Program-made: the position numbers and the translations under genes
Notes under the pieces: model-generated
Told to the model about the DNA's origin: nothing
What the model saw: the letters and a program-made list of their open reading frames with translations, nothing else
The model's database searches: none
In this document: positions 27,420 to 35,294 of the stretch, piece after piece
Layout: each line of letters opens with the position of its first letter
Numbering within the stretch: the stretch's first letter is position 1
Assembly (NCBI RefSeq): GCF_029836165.1
Contig: NZ_JAOEBG010000003.1
Coordinates: forward strand, 248,001 to 312,000
DNA length: 64,000 bases
Source: Pseudomonas sp. GD04091
GTDB lineage: Bacteria; Pseudomonadota; Gammaproteobacteria; Pseudomonadales; Pseudomonadaceae
Direction: 5' to 3'

Positions 27420-28236
27420 CCTTTCCCACCCCACCCTGCCCGGTGCCTTGCCGGACAAGCGCCAGGTGGCGGCTTCGTTCTCCCGCGCGGCGGCCAGCTA
27501 CGACAGCGTTGCGGCCCTGCAGCGTGCGGTGGGCATGGCGTTGCTGGAGAAACTGCCCGCTGGGCCAGCGCCTGCGCGCTGGCTGGACATGGGCAGCGGC
27601 ACTGGCCATTTCAGCCGGATGCTGGCCGAGCGTTTCACGGGTGCCAGCGGCGTGGCGGTGGACATCGCCGAAGGCATGCTGCGCCATGCCCGCGCCCAGG
27701 GCGGCGCGCAGTATCACGTGGCTGGCGATGCCGAGCGCCTGCCCTTGCGCGATGGTAGCGTCGACCTGCTGTTCAGCAGCCTCGCGGTGCAGTGGTGTGG
27801 CCAGTTCGCCAGCGTGCTGGGCGAGGCGCGGCGGGTGTTGAGTCCAGGTGGTGTTCTGGGGTTCAGCAGCCTCTGCGTGGGCACTCTCGATGAGCTGCGC
27901 GCCAGCTGGCAGGCCGTCGATGGCATGGTGCACGTCAATCGTTTCCGGCATTTCGAGGACTACCAACGGCTGTGCGCCGAGAGCGGCCTGCGCCTGATCG
28001 AACTGGAACGACGCCCTCACGTGCTGCACTACCCCGACGTGCGCAGCCTGACCCACGAGCTCAAGGCGCTGGGAGCGCACAACCTCAATCCGGGGCGTCC
28101 ATCGGGGCTCACCGGGCGCGCGCGGATGCAGGGTCTTTTGCAGGCTTACGAGCAGTTCCGCCAGCCGCAAGGCCTGCCAGCCACCTATCAGGTGGTCTAT
28201 GGTGTGTTGCGCAAGCCACTGGCGGGGGAGCAGTGA
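27412..28236 (+). CDS. bioC: Malonyl-ACP O-methyltransferase
   Basis: BioC methylates malonyl-ACP so that the fatty-acid enzymes can build the pimeloyl chain. It is a 274-residue class I SAM methyltransferase with the N-terminal signature [20 protein letters not shown] and SAM motif [20 protein letters not shown] 27412 is chosen, with GAGAG upstream and an eight-base overlap with bioH; an ATG four codons earlier is possible. Later blocks are [20 protein letters not shown] and VQWCGQF. Confidence 0.95.
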   Translation: MTDLSHPTLPGALPDKRQVAASFSRAAASYDSVAALQRAVGMALLEKLPAGPAPARWLDMGSGTGHFSRMLAERFTGASGVAVDIAEGMLRHARAQGGAQYHVAGDAERLPLRDGSVDLLFSSLAVQWCGQFASVLGEARRVLSPGGVLGFSSLCVGTLDELRASWQAVDGMVHVNRFRHFEDYQRLCAESGLRLIELERRPHVLHYPDVRSLTHELKALGAHNLNPGRPSGLTGRARMQGLLQAYEQFRQPQGLPATYQVVYGVLRKPLAGEQ

Positions 28237-28237
28237 C

Positions 28238-28918
28238 ATGAGCCAGGCCTACTTCATCGCCGGAACCGACACCGATGTCGGCAAGACCACCATCGCCGCA
28301 GGCCTGCTGCATGCGGCACGGCAACTGGGGTTGAGCACGCTGGCGGCCAAGCCGGTGGCGTCCGGGTGCACGGTAACGGCAAAAGGGCTGCGCAACAGCG
28401 ATGCCCTGGCGCTGATCGATGAAAGCTCGGTGAAGCTGCCCTACGAGGCGATCAATCCTTACGCCTTCGAGCCGGCCATCGCCCCGCACGTGGCGGCGCG
28501 CGAGGCCGGGGTGGCGTTGAGCGTGCCGACGCTGCGTGATGCCATGCGGCACGTGCTGGCGCAGCAGGCCGACTTCACCTTGATCGAAGGTGCCGGCGGC
28601 TGGCGCGTCCCGCTGTCGGACCATGCCAATCTGTCGGACCTGGCCATTGCCCTGAAGCTGCCGGTGATCCTGGTGGTGGGGGTGCGTCTGGGCTGCATCA
28701 ACCACGCCTTGCTCAGTGCCGAGGCCATTGCCCGGGACGGCCTGCAACTGGCTGGATGGGTAGCGAACATCGTCGATCCGCGCACATCGCGCCTGGAAGA
28801 GAACCTGGCCAGCCTGGCCGAGCGGTTGCCGGCGCCATGTCTGGGGAGGGTGCCATGGTTGAAGCAGGCCGGCGCGGATGCGGTGGCTGAGCATTTGCAA
28901 CTGGATCTGCTGGACTAG
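28238..28918 (+). CDS. bioD: Dethiobiotin synthetase
   Basis: BioD uses ATP and CO2 to close the ureido ring of dethiobiotin. The 226-residue protein has the P-loop FIAGTDTDVGKTTIAAGLLH at its N-terminus and the substrate block LIEGAGGWRVPL near residue 115. ATG 28238 directly follows the bioC stop and is preceded by GGGGGAG; the frame remains open upstream but only within bioC. It is the last gene of the biotin operon. bioA is not in this window. Confidence 0.97.
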   Translation: MSQAYFIAGTDTDVGKTTIAAGLLHAARQLGLSTLAAKPVASGCTVTAKGLRNSDALALIDESSVKLPYEAINPYAFEPAIAPHVAAREAGVALSVPTLRDAMRHVLAQQADFTLIEGAGGWRVPLSDHANLSDLAIALKLPVILVVGVRLGCINHALLSAEAIARDGLQLAGWVANIVDPRTSRLEENLASLAERLPAPCLGRVPWLKQAGADAVAEHLQLDLLD

Positions 28919-29027
28919 GTCTCTGTCTATCGGCTGGCACTAGGCTATTAGGGATTTAAACGGGCCTTTTTCCCAGTCTGCTGCTTTAATAAGGCCTGTT
29001 CATCACCCAGCGTCACGGAGTCCTGAC

Positions 29028-29324
29028 ATGGAAATCAATGCGAGCTCCGCTTTCTACGCGGGCCTTGGCGCCATCCAGAACGGCCAGAACCGCGTCGACC
29101 AGGCCGCCCAGCAGATTGCCAGTGGTGCGGTCGAGCGCGGTACCAGCGGGCAGTCCACCGACTATCAGGCCGAGCGTCTGCGCGGCGTCGACCGTAGCCA
29201 GCAGATGGACCTGGCCACCAGCACCGTGCAACTGGCCCTGGGCAAGCATGAAGTCGAACTTGGCGCCAAGGTTGCCAAGGCTTCGGACGAAATGCTCGGG
29301 CGGTTCATCGACACCTACGTCTGA
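29028..29324 (+). CDS. Small conserved protein resembling flagellar rod/hook ends
   Basis: A 98-residue protein, MEINASSAFYAGLGAIQNGQ at its start. Its N-terminus (SAFYAGLGAIQNGQNRVDQA, then AQQIASG) resembles the SAxxGxxAxQxxxDxxAxNIAN segment of flagellar rod, hook and hook-associated proteins. Its C-terminus (STVQLALGKHEVELGAKVAK, then ASDEMLGRFIDTYV) resembles the coiled C-terminal segment of the same proteins. The middle domain is absent, so it would be a minimal two-helix coiled-coil protein. A good SD (GGAG) precedes the start. It stands alone, with a REP pair downstream. Function unknown. Confidence 0.75.
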   Translation: MEINASSAFYAGLGAIQNGQNRVDQAAQQIASGAVERGTSGQSTDYQAERLRGVDRSQQMDLATSTVQLALGKHEVELGAKVAKASDEMLGRFIDTYV

Positions 29325-29347
29325 GTCGCCGGCCCGTCCGGCGAACC

Positions 29348-29415
29348 ATCGCGGGGCAAGCCCGCTCCCACGCCCCGTCCAGTGACGTTGCGTGGGAGCG
29401 GGCTTGCCCCGCGAT
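29348..29415. repeat. Inverted REP pair (atcgcggggcaagcccgctcc type)
   Basis: Arms at 29348-29373 and 29390-29415 are exact 26-base inverses (core gcggggcaagcccgctccca) with a 16-base loop. The element follows the small flagellar-like gene. The same core recurs at 41042-41059, inside pqqE, and at 22766-22790. Confidence 0.9.
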
Positions 29416-29478
29416 GCGTTTGGAAAGGAATGGCATAAATGTCGTGTTCGGCGGCGCAAATGGCACTACTCGTCCTTC

Positions 29479-29523
29479 TTGACATTGGGACCACCTAAAC
29501 GTAAGTTTCAAACAACTGTTTGA
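29479..29523 (+). promoter_or_regulatory. Promoter with PsrA-like operator before acyl-CoA dehydrogenase
   Basis: A perfect -35 TTGACA (29479-29484) is followed after 17 bases by a weak -10, TAAGTT (29502-29507). Immediately after it lies TCAAAC-AACT-GTTTGA (29508-29523). This fits the Pseudomonas PsrA operator pattern (G/C)AAAC-N2-4-GTTT(G/C). PsrA is a fatty-acid-responsive TetR repressor of beta-oxidation genes, so release by long-chain acyl ligands would be expected. Confidence 0.65.
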
Positions 29524-29592
29524 CCGAAAGCCGCCAAGAGCTGGTCGGTATCAGCGGTCTCCCCACCGAACTCATCACAGAGGTTCATCGCA

Positions 29593-31398
29593 ATGCCTGA
29601 TTACAAAGCCCCCTTGCGTGATATCCGCTTCGTTCGCGACGAGCTGCTCGGCTATGAGGCGCACTATCAGAGCCTGCCGGGCTGCCAGGACGCCACCCCC
29701 GACATGGTCGACGCGATCCTGGAAGAAGGCGCGAAATTCTGTGAAGAGGTCCTGGCACCGCTGAACCGTGTCGGCGACCTGGAAGGCTGCACCTGGAGCG
29801 AATCGGGCGTTAAGACCCCGACCGGCTTCAAGGAAGCCTACAAGCAATTCGTCGAAGGCGGCTGGCCTAGCCTGGCGCACGACGTCGACCATGGCGGCCA
29901 GGGCCTGCCTGAGTCCCTGGGCCTGGCCCTGAGCGAGATGGTGGGTGAGTCGAACTGGTCGTGGGGCATGTACCCGGGCCTGTCCCACGGCGCGATGAAC
30001 ACCATCTCCGCCCACGGCACCCCCGAGCAGCAGCACACCTACCTGACCAAGCTGGTGTCCGGCGAGTGGACCGGCACCATGTGCCTGACCGAACCGCACT
30101 GCGGTACCGACCTAGGCATGCTGCGCACCAAGGCCGAACCTCAGGCCGACGGCAGCTACAAGGTGTCCGGCACCAAGATCTTCATCTCGGCCGGTGAACA
30201 CGACATGGCCGACAACATCGTCCATATCGTCCTGGCTCGCCTGCCCGACGCGCCGGCTGGCACCAAAGGCATCTCGCTGTTCATCGTGCCGAAGTTCCTG
30301 CCCACCGCCGAAGGCGGCGTGGGCGAGCGCAACGGCGTGAGCTGCGGCTCCCTCGAGCACAAGATGGGCATCCACGGCAACGCCACCTGCGTGATGAACT
30401 TCGACGGCGCCACCGGCTACCTGATCGGCCCGGCCAACAAGGGCCTGAACTGCATGTTCACCTTCATGAACACCGCTCGCCTGGGTACCGCGCTGCAAGG
30501 CCTGGCCCACGCCGAAGTGGCGTTCCAGGGCGGCCTGAAGTACGCCCGTGACCGCCTGCAGATGCGCTCCCTGACCGGCCCGAAAGCGCCGGACAAGGCC
30601 GCCGACCCGATCATCGTCCACCCGGACGTGCGTCGCATGCTGCTGACCATGAAAGCCTTCGCCGAAGGCAACCGTGCGATGGTGTACTTCACCGCCAAGC
30701 AGGTGGACATCGTCAAGTACAGCCAGGACGAGGAAGAGCGCAAGAAGGCTGACGCCCTGCTGGCCTTCCTCACGCCGATCGCCAAGGCATTCATGACCGA
30801 AGTCGGCTTCGAAGCGGCCAACCATGGTGTGCAGATCTACGGTGGCCACGGCTTCATCGCCGAATGGGGCATGGAGCAGAACGTGCGCGACAGCCGCATC
30901 TCCATGCTGTACGAAGGCACCACCGGCATCCAGGCCCTCGACCTGCTCGGCCGCAAGGTGCTGATGACCCAGGGCGAGGCGCTCAAGGGCTTCACCAAGA
31001 TCGTCCACAAGTTCTGCCAGGGTCAGGAAGGCAACGAAGCCACCCGGGAATTCGTCGAGCCGCTCGCCGCGATCAACAAGGAATGGGGCGAGCTGACCAT
31101 GAAGATCGGCATGGCCGCGATGAAGGACCGCGAGGAAGTCGGCGCCGCTTCGGTGGACTACCTGATGTATTCCGGCTACGCGTGCCTGGCCTACTTCTGG
31201 GCCGACATCGCCCGCCTGGCCGCCGAGAAGCTGGCTGCCGGCACCAGCGAAGAGGCGTTCTACAACGCCAAGCTGCAGACCGCGCGCTTCTACTTCCAGC
31301 GCATCCTGCCGCGTACCCGCTCGCACGTGGCAGCCATCCTGTCCGGCGCCAACAACCTGATGGCGATGAAGGAAGAAGACTTCGGTCTGTCCATCTAA
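29593..31398 (+). CDS. FadE-type acyl-CoA dehydrogenase (long form)
   Basis: A 601-residue FAD-dependent acyl-CoA dehydrogenase catalysing the first step of beta-oxidation. It has an N-terminal extension (MPDYKAPLRDIRFVRDELLG) and the FAD/substrate block GTMCLTEPHCGTDLGMLRTK near residue 155. Later blocks are EHKMGIHGNATCVMNFDGA, YGGHGFIAEWGMEQNVRDSR, and MLYEGTTGIQALDLLGRKVL, whose glutamate is the catalytic-base position. The C-terminal extension is typical of the 600-residue class (PA0506/PA0508-like in P. aeruginosa). A close paralogue lies at 33161-34939. A PsrA-like operator precedes it and a strong terminator follows at 31415. Confidence 0.94.
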   Translation: MPDYKAPLRDIRFVRDELLGYEAHYQSLPGCQDATPDMVDAILEEGAKFCEEVLAPLNRVGDLEGCTWSESGVKTPTGFKEAYKQFVEGGWPSLAHDVDHGGQGLPESLGLALSEMVGESNWSWGMYPGLSHGAMNTISAHGTPEQQHTYLTKLVSGEWTGTMCLTEPHCGTDLGMLRTKAEPQADGSYKVSGTKIFISAGEHDMADNIVHIVLARLPDAPAGTKGISLFIVPKFLPTAEGGVGERNGVSCGSLEHKMGIHGNATCVMNFDGATGYLIGPANKGLNCMFTFMNTARLGTALQGLAHAEVAFQGGLKYARDRLQMRSLTGPKAPDKAADPIIVHPDVRRMLLTMKAFAEGNRAMVYFTAKQVDIVKYSQDEEERKKADALLAFLTPIAKAFMTEVGFEAANHGVQIYGGHGFIAEWGMEQNVRDSRISMLYEGTTGIQALDLLGRKVLMTQGEALKGFTKIVHKFCQGQEGNEATREFVEPLAAINKEWGELTMKIGMAAMKDREEVGAASVDYLMYSGYACLAYFWADIARLAAEKLAAGTSEEAFYNAKLQTARFYFQRILPRTRSHVAAILSGANNLMAMKEEDFGLSI

Positions 31399-31414
31399 GC
31401 CCGACGGTTGCACG

Positions 31415-31450
31415 AAAACCGCCTGCCCTTACCGGCAGGCGGTTTTTTTT
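31415..31450 (+). terminator. Rho-independent terminator after acyl-CoA dehydrogenase
   Basis: The stem arms aaaaccgcctgcc and ggcaggcggtttt are separated by a short loop (cttacc) and followed by an eight-T run. It is 17 bases after the stop codon. Confidence 0.92.
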
Positions 31451-31465
31451 CGCCTGGGCGTAAGT

Positions 31466-31581
31466 TGTGGGAGCGGCCTTGGGTCGCGAAAGGGCTATGC
31501 AGCGGCCCCAGGATTCAGCGTTGAAGCAAAGGTAGCCGGGGCCGCTTTGCGGCCCTTTCGCGACCCAAGGCCGCTCCCACA
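31466..31581. repeat. Inverted REP pair (tgtgggagcggccttgggtcg type)
   Basis: Arms at 31466-31494 and 31553-31581 are 29-base inverses with core ggagcggccttgggtcgcga, flanked by an inner ggggccgctttgcggccc hairpin. They are related to the pair at 1088-1165 and distinct from the gcaagcccgc class. Confidence 0.85.
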
Positions 31582-31753
31582 GGGATCGTGTAGGCAGGAA
31601 AAATCCTGTCGGGTGTCGCATCCAGTAACGAGAACGTCTCAAGCCGAGTCTGACAGCTGCCGTTAAACGTCCCGTGTATTCATCTATTCATGTGCGCTGC
31701 CGATGAAGTAAGGGCACAATGCCATTATTGATCTGCCGGGTCGGAGATTACCC

Positions 31754-33037
31754 TTGTTTCGTCTATCCGCTGTACGTGCGAGCCACTTCCTGCCATCGCT
31801 GATTCTTCTGCTGGCGGGGCTCGCCGCGGCTTATGTGAGGGACCTCAGCGTCTTCTTCACATCGCTGTTCAATGTCTTGCCCACCTTGGTCCTGTTGCTG
31901 GGCGGCGCCTACTGCGCGGTGTATCGCCGCCAGCGCGAACTGTTCCTGATGGTCACGGTGTACATCGCCTATTTCCTGCTCGACACCCAGACCGACTTCT
32001 ACCGTGACAACGGCCGGGTCCGCGAAGATGCGGCGGTGATCTTCCATCTCGTCTGCCTGCTGCTGCCGGCGCTGTTCGGCTTGTACGCGGCCTGGCAGGA
32101 GCGCACGCACCTGGCCCAGGACATGCTCGCCCGCTTCGCCGTGCTGTTCGCCGTGGGCAGTGTCGCGGTGGCGCTGGAGCAGAGCTTTCCCGAGGCATTG
32201 CTGGGCTGGCTGGCGGAAATCCGCTGGCCGTCGCTGCATGGCCAGTGGATGAGCCTGATCCAGCTCGCCTACCCGCTGTTCCTTGCCGTGTTCATCCTGC
32301 TGGTGGTGCAGTACCTGCGTGAGCCCAGGCCTTTGCATGCCGCGCAGATCATCGGCCTGATCGGCATCTTCTGGATGCTGCCGAAGACCTTCATCCTGCC
32401 GTTCACCCTGAACATCATGTGCAGCCAGGTGATGCTGATGATTGCCGCCGCGGTGTCCCACGAGGCCTACCAGATGGCCTTTCGCGACGAGCTGACCGGA
32501 CTGCCGGGCCGGCGCGCCCTGAACGAGCGCATGCAGCGGTTGGGGCGTAATTACGTGATCGCCATGACCGACGTCGACCATTTCAAGAAATTCAACGATA
32601 CCCACGGTCACGATGTCGGCGACCAGGTGTTGCGCCTGGTCGCCAGCCGCCTGTCCAAGGTCACCGGCGGTGGACGTGCCTACCGCTATGGTGGCGAGGA
32701 ATTCGCACTGGTGTTCGCGGGCAAGACGGCCGAGGAATGCCTGCCGCACCTGGAGGCGGTGCGCGAGATGATCGCCAACTACGCGATCCAGCTTCGCGAC
32801 CAGAGCAATCGCCCGCAGGACGATTCCACCGGGCGGCAGCGGCGCGGGGGCAGCGCCAGCAGCACCGTCTCGGTGACTATCAGCATCGGCGTTGCCGAGC
32901 GCCAGGCCGAGCATCGCAACCCGGAAGAAGTGCTCAAGTCGGCCGACCAGGCGCTGTATGGCGCCAAGGGGGCGGGGCGCAACTGCGTGATGACATTCGG
33001 TCAGCAGTCGCAGCGTGGGGCAGTACGCATGGTGTGA
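31754..33037 (+). CDS. Membrane-bound diguanylate cyclase (GGDEF)
   Basis: A 427-residue protein with about six to seven hydrophobic segments in the N-terminal 230 residues (SLILLLAGLAAAYV, VLPTLVLLLGGAYCAVY, IFHLVCLLLPALFGLYAAW, and others) followed by a GGDEF domain (about residues 245-420). The active-site loop is GRAYRYGGEEFALVFAGK, so the catalytic GGEEF motif is intact; DVDHFKKFNDTHGHDVGDQV is the metal and nucleotide site. A low-complexity RQRRGGSASS insertion lies within the domain. It should make cyclic di-GMP. The start is TTG 31754 with GGAG upstream. It lies between two acyl-CoA dehydrogenase genes, which hints at a link to fatty-acid status but does not show one. Confidence 0.9.
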   Translation: MFRLSAVRASHFLPSLILLLAGLAAAYVRDLSVFFTSLFNVLPTLVLLLGGAYCAVYRRQRELFLMVTVYIAYFLLDTQTDFYRDNGRVREDAAVIFHLVCLLLPALFGLYAAWQERTHLAQDMLARFAVLFAVGSVAVALEQSFPEALLGWLAEIRWPSLHGQWMSLIQLAYPLFLAVFILLVVQYLREPRPLHAAQIIGLIGIFWMLPKTFILPFTLNIMCSQVMLMIAAAVSHEAYQMAFRDELTGLPGRRALNERMQRLGRNYVIAMTDVDHFKKFNDTHGHDVGDQVLRLVASRLSKVTGGGRAYRYGGEEFALVFAGKTAEECLPHLEAVREMIANYAIQLRDQSNRPQDDSTGRQRRGGSASSTVSVTISIGVAERQAEHRNPEEVLKSADQALYGAKGAGRNCVMTFGQQSQRGAVRMV

Positions 33038-33160
33038 CCATTATCGACTAATCGGTCGCATGATGACCCTATGTCTCGTAAAAGTTGTTCGGTTACACTG
33101 CGGTCATCCCAGTGCAGCGGTCCCGACGGGCCGCCCCGCCCCCGATAGCGAGAGGTTGTC

Positions 33161-34939
33161 ATGGCTGAATATAAAGCGCCCCTGCGCGACATGCGCTTCG
33201 TTCTCAATGAAGTCTTCGACGTGGCCACACTCTGGTCACAGCTGCCCGCTCTGGCCGAGGCGGTCGATGCGGACACCGCCATGGCCGTGCTGGAGGAAGC
33301 CGGCAAGGTCACCGGCAAGTCCATCGCCCCGCTGAGCCGCGCCGCCGACGAAGAGGGCTGTCACTGGGACAATGGCGCGGTGCGTACCCCGGCCGGTTTC
33401 ATCGAGGCCTACCAGACCTTCGCCGAAGGTGGCTGGGTCGGTGTGGGCGGTGATCCACAATTCGGTGGCATGGGCATGCCCAAGGCCATCTCGGCGCAGG
33501 TCGAGGAAATGGTCAACGCCTCGAGCCTGGCCTTCGGCCTGTACCCGATGCTGACCGCGGGCGCCTGCCTGTCGATCAACGCCCACGCCAGCGAAGCGTT
33601 GAAGGAGCAGTACCTGCCGAACATGTATGCCGGCGTCTGGGCCGGGTCCATGTGCCTGACCGAGCCGCATGCCGGCACCGACCTGGGGATCATCCGCACC
33701 AAGGCCGAGCCTCAGGCCGACGGCAGCTACAAGGTCAGTGGCACCAAGATTTTCATCACCGGCGGCGAGCACGACCTTACCGAGAACATCATCCACCTGG
33801 TCCTGGCCAAGCTGCCGGACGCCCCGGCCGGCCCGAAAGGCATCTCGCTGTTCCTGGTGCCCAAGTTCCTGGTCAACGAAGACGGCAGCCTCGGTGCACG
33901 CAACCCGGCCAGCTGCGGTTCGATCGAACACAAGATGGGCATCCAGGGCTCCGCCACCTGTGTGATGAACTTCGACGAAGCCGTCGGCTATATCGTCGGC
34001 GAGCCGAACAAAGGCCTGGCGGCGATGTTCACCATGATGAACTACGAACGCCTGGGCGTGGGTATCCAGGGCCTGGCCTCGGCCGAGCGCTCCTACCAGA
34101 ACGCCGTGGAGTACGCCCGCGATCGCCTGCAGAGCCGCGCCCCGACCGGTCCGCAAGCCAAGGACAAGGTCGCCGATCCGATCATCGTCCACCCGGACGT
34201 GCGCCGCATGCTGCTGACCATGAAGGCGCTGATCGAGGGTGGGCGCGCCTTCTCGACCTACGTGGCGATGCAACTCGACTCGGCCAAGTACAGCGAAGAC
34301 GCCGCGACCCGCAAGCGCAGCGAGGAGTTGGTGGCACTGCTGACCCCGGTGGCCAAGGCTTTCCTCACCGACCTGGGCCTCGAGTGCACGGTACATGGCC
34401 AGCAGGTCTTCGGTGGCCACGGTTACATTCGCGAGTGGGGCCAGGAGCAGCTGGTGCGCGATGTCCGCATTACCCAGATCTACGAAGGCACCAACGGCAT
34501 CCAGGCCCTGGACCTGATGGGGCGCAAGGTGGTGGCCAGCGGTGGCGCTTACTACAAGCTGTTCGCCGACGAGATCCGCCAGTTCATCGCCGCTGCCGAG
34601 GGCGACCTGGGTGAATTCACCAGGCCATTGGCTGCATCCCTGGACCAGCTCGACGAACTGACCGCCTGGGTGCTGGATCAGGCCAAGGGCAACCCCAACG
34701 AGATCGGCGCGGCATCGGTCGAGTACCTGCACGCGTTCGGCTATGTCGCCTACGCCTACATGTGGGCACTGATGGCACGGGCTGCCAAGGCTGGTGAGGG
34801 CGATGCCGACTTCTATGGCGCCAAGCTGGGTACCGCGCGCTTCTATTTCGCACGCCTGCTGCCACGGGTGCATTCGCTGGTGGCTTCGGTGAAGGCGGGG
34901 AGCGAGTCGCTGTATCTGCTGGACGCTACCCAGTTCTGA
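33161..34939 (+). CDS. FadE-type acyl-CoA dehydrogenase, second paralogue
   Basis: A 592-residue paralogue of the protein at 29593-31398, with the same layout: N-terminus MAEYKAPLRDMRFVLNEVFD, GSMCLTEPHAGTDLGIIRTK, EHKMGIQGSATCVMNFDEA, FGGHGYIREWGQEQLVRDVR and the glutamate in QIYEGTNGIQALDLMGRKVV. It too would catalyse alpha-beta dehydrogenation of acyl-CoA, probably with a different chain-length preference. The ATG at 33161 is preceded by GAGAGG. No PsrA-like site as good as the one upstream of the first paralogue was seen in its short leader. Confidence 0.94.
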   Translation: MAEYKAPLRDMRFVLNEVFDVATLWSQLPALAEAVDADTAMAVLEEAGKVTGKSIAPLSRAADEEGCHWDNGAVRTPAGFIEAYQTFAEGGWVGVGGDPQFGGMGMPKAISAQVEEMVNASSLAFGLYPMLTAGACLSINAHASEALKEQYLPNMYAGVWAGSMCLTEPHAGTDLGIIRTKAEPQADGSYKVSGTKIFITGGEHDLTENIIHLVLAKLPDAPAGPKGISLFLVPKFLVNEDGSLGARNPASCGSIEHKMGIQGSATCVMNFDEAVGYIVGEPNKGLAAMFTMMNYERLGVGIQGLASAERSYQNAVEYARDRLQSRAPTGPQAKDKVADPIIVHPDVRRMLLTMKALIEGGRAFSTYVAMQLDSAKYSEDAATRKRSEELVALLTPVAKAFLTDLGLECTVHGQQVFGGHGYIREWGQEQLVRDVRITQIYEGTNGIQALDLMGRKVVASGGAYYKLFADEIRQFIAAAEGDLGEFTRPLAASLDQLDELTAWVLDQAKGNPNEIGAASVEYLHAFGYVAYAYMWALMARAAKAGEGDADFYGAKLGTARFYFARLLPRVHSLVASVKAGSESLYLLDATQF

Positions 34940-35079
34940 CACTTCAGGGGCTGTTGCGCAGCCCTTCTTGGCACAAGGCCGCTCCTGCAGGGGCTGCGCG
35001 AGGCATCGTCTTGCGTGGACCTTATGTAGAGGCGGCCTTGTCGCATCTTGAGGCGATAAGTTTGCGATCAAGCCTGCCT
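34940..35079. other. Degenerate REP region upstream of the GacA box
   Basis: After the second acyl-CoA dehydrogenase, ggggctgttgcgcagccc (34948-34965), gcacaaggccgctcctgcag and a diverged counterpart aggcggccttgtcgca form a decayed REP pair. No gene was seen; the segment ends at the GacA box of rsmY. Confidence 0.5.
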
Positions 35080-35097
35080 TGTAAGCTTTGGCTTACA
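35080..35097 (+). promoter_or_regulatory. GacA box (upstream activating sequence) of rsmY
   Basis: TGTAAG-CTTTGG-CTTACA is a perfect match to the TGTAAG-N6-CTTACA element bound by the response regulator GacA upstream of rsmX/Y/Z genes in pseudomonads. It lies about 58 bases before the predicted rsmY start, the spacing seen for other rsmY genes. Confidence 0.92.
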
Positions 35098-35154
35098 CGA
35101 CGTGGTGACTTTTCTCCTCTTTCCTAAGATTGGATCCACGGTTACTCTTTCTTA

Positions 35155-35283
35155 CATGGACGTAGCGCAGGACGCGCAATGGACAGAACAGGGACACGCA
35201 AGGAATGCCTGCCAGGGAGGCGGGGTGATAGGGATGTCAAAGGGAAACAGTCTAGGAAACCCCGCTTCGGCGGGGTTTTCTTT
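35155..35283 (+). ncRNA. rsmY: RsmY-type small RNA (sequesters RsmA/RsmE)
   Basis: This gap carries nine GGA motifs in about 100 bases (for example GCAGGACGC, CAGGGACAC, CAAGGAATG, CAGGGAGGC, TAGGGATG, AAGGGAAAC). It ends in a rho-independent terminator, aaccccgcttcggcggggtt followed by ttctttg. That is the build of the Gac/Rsm small RNAs, which titrate RsmA/CsrA proteins. A perfect GacA box lies upstream, a -10-like TACTCT is at 35143-35148, and the predicted length of about 125-130 nt suits RsmY. The neighbours (LysR gene and aminotransferase downstream) are those of rsmY in P. aeruginosa, as recalled. The 5' end is estimated. An open frame of 66 codons across this RNA is considered spurious. 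Confidence 0.9.
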
Positions 35284-35294
35284 GTGTGCGTGTT

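Larger units (their letters stand above)
31399..31753. other. Intergenic region: terminator, REP pair, leader of GGDEF gene
   Basis: A gap of 355 bases. It holds the rho-independent terminator (31415-31450) and the REP pair (31466-31581). The final 170 bases have no gene and presumably contain the promoter of the diguanylate cyclase; cggagatta (31742-31750) supplies its ribosome site before a TTG start. Confidence 0.6.

Noticed and set aside
33038..33160. A PsrA-like site before the second acyl-CoA dehydrogenase
   Set aside because: gtaaaagttgttcggttac only loosely resembles the pattern and lacks symmetric arms.
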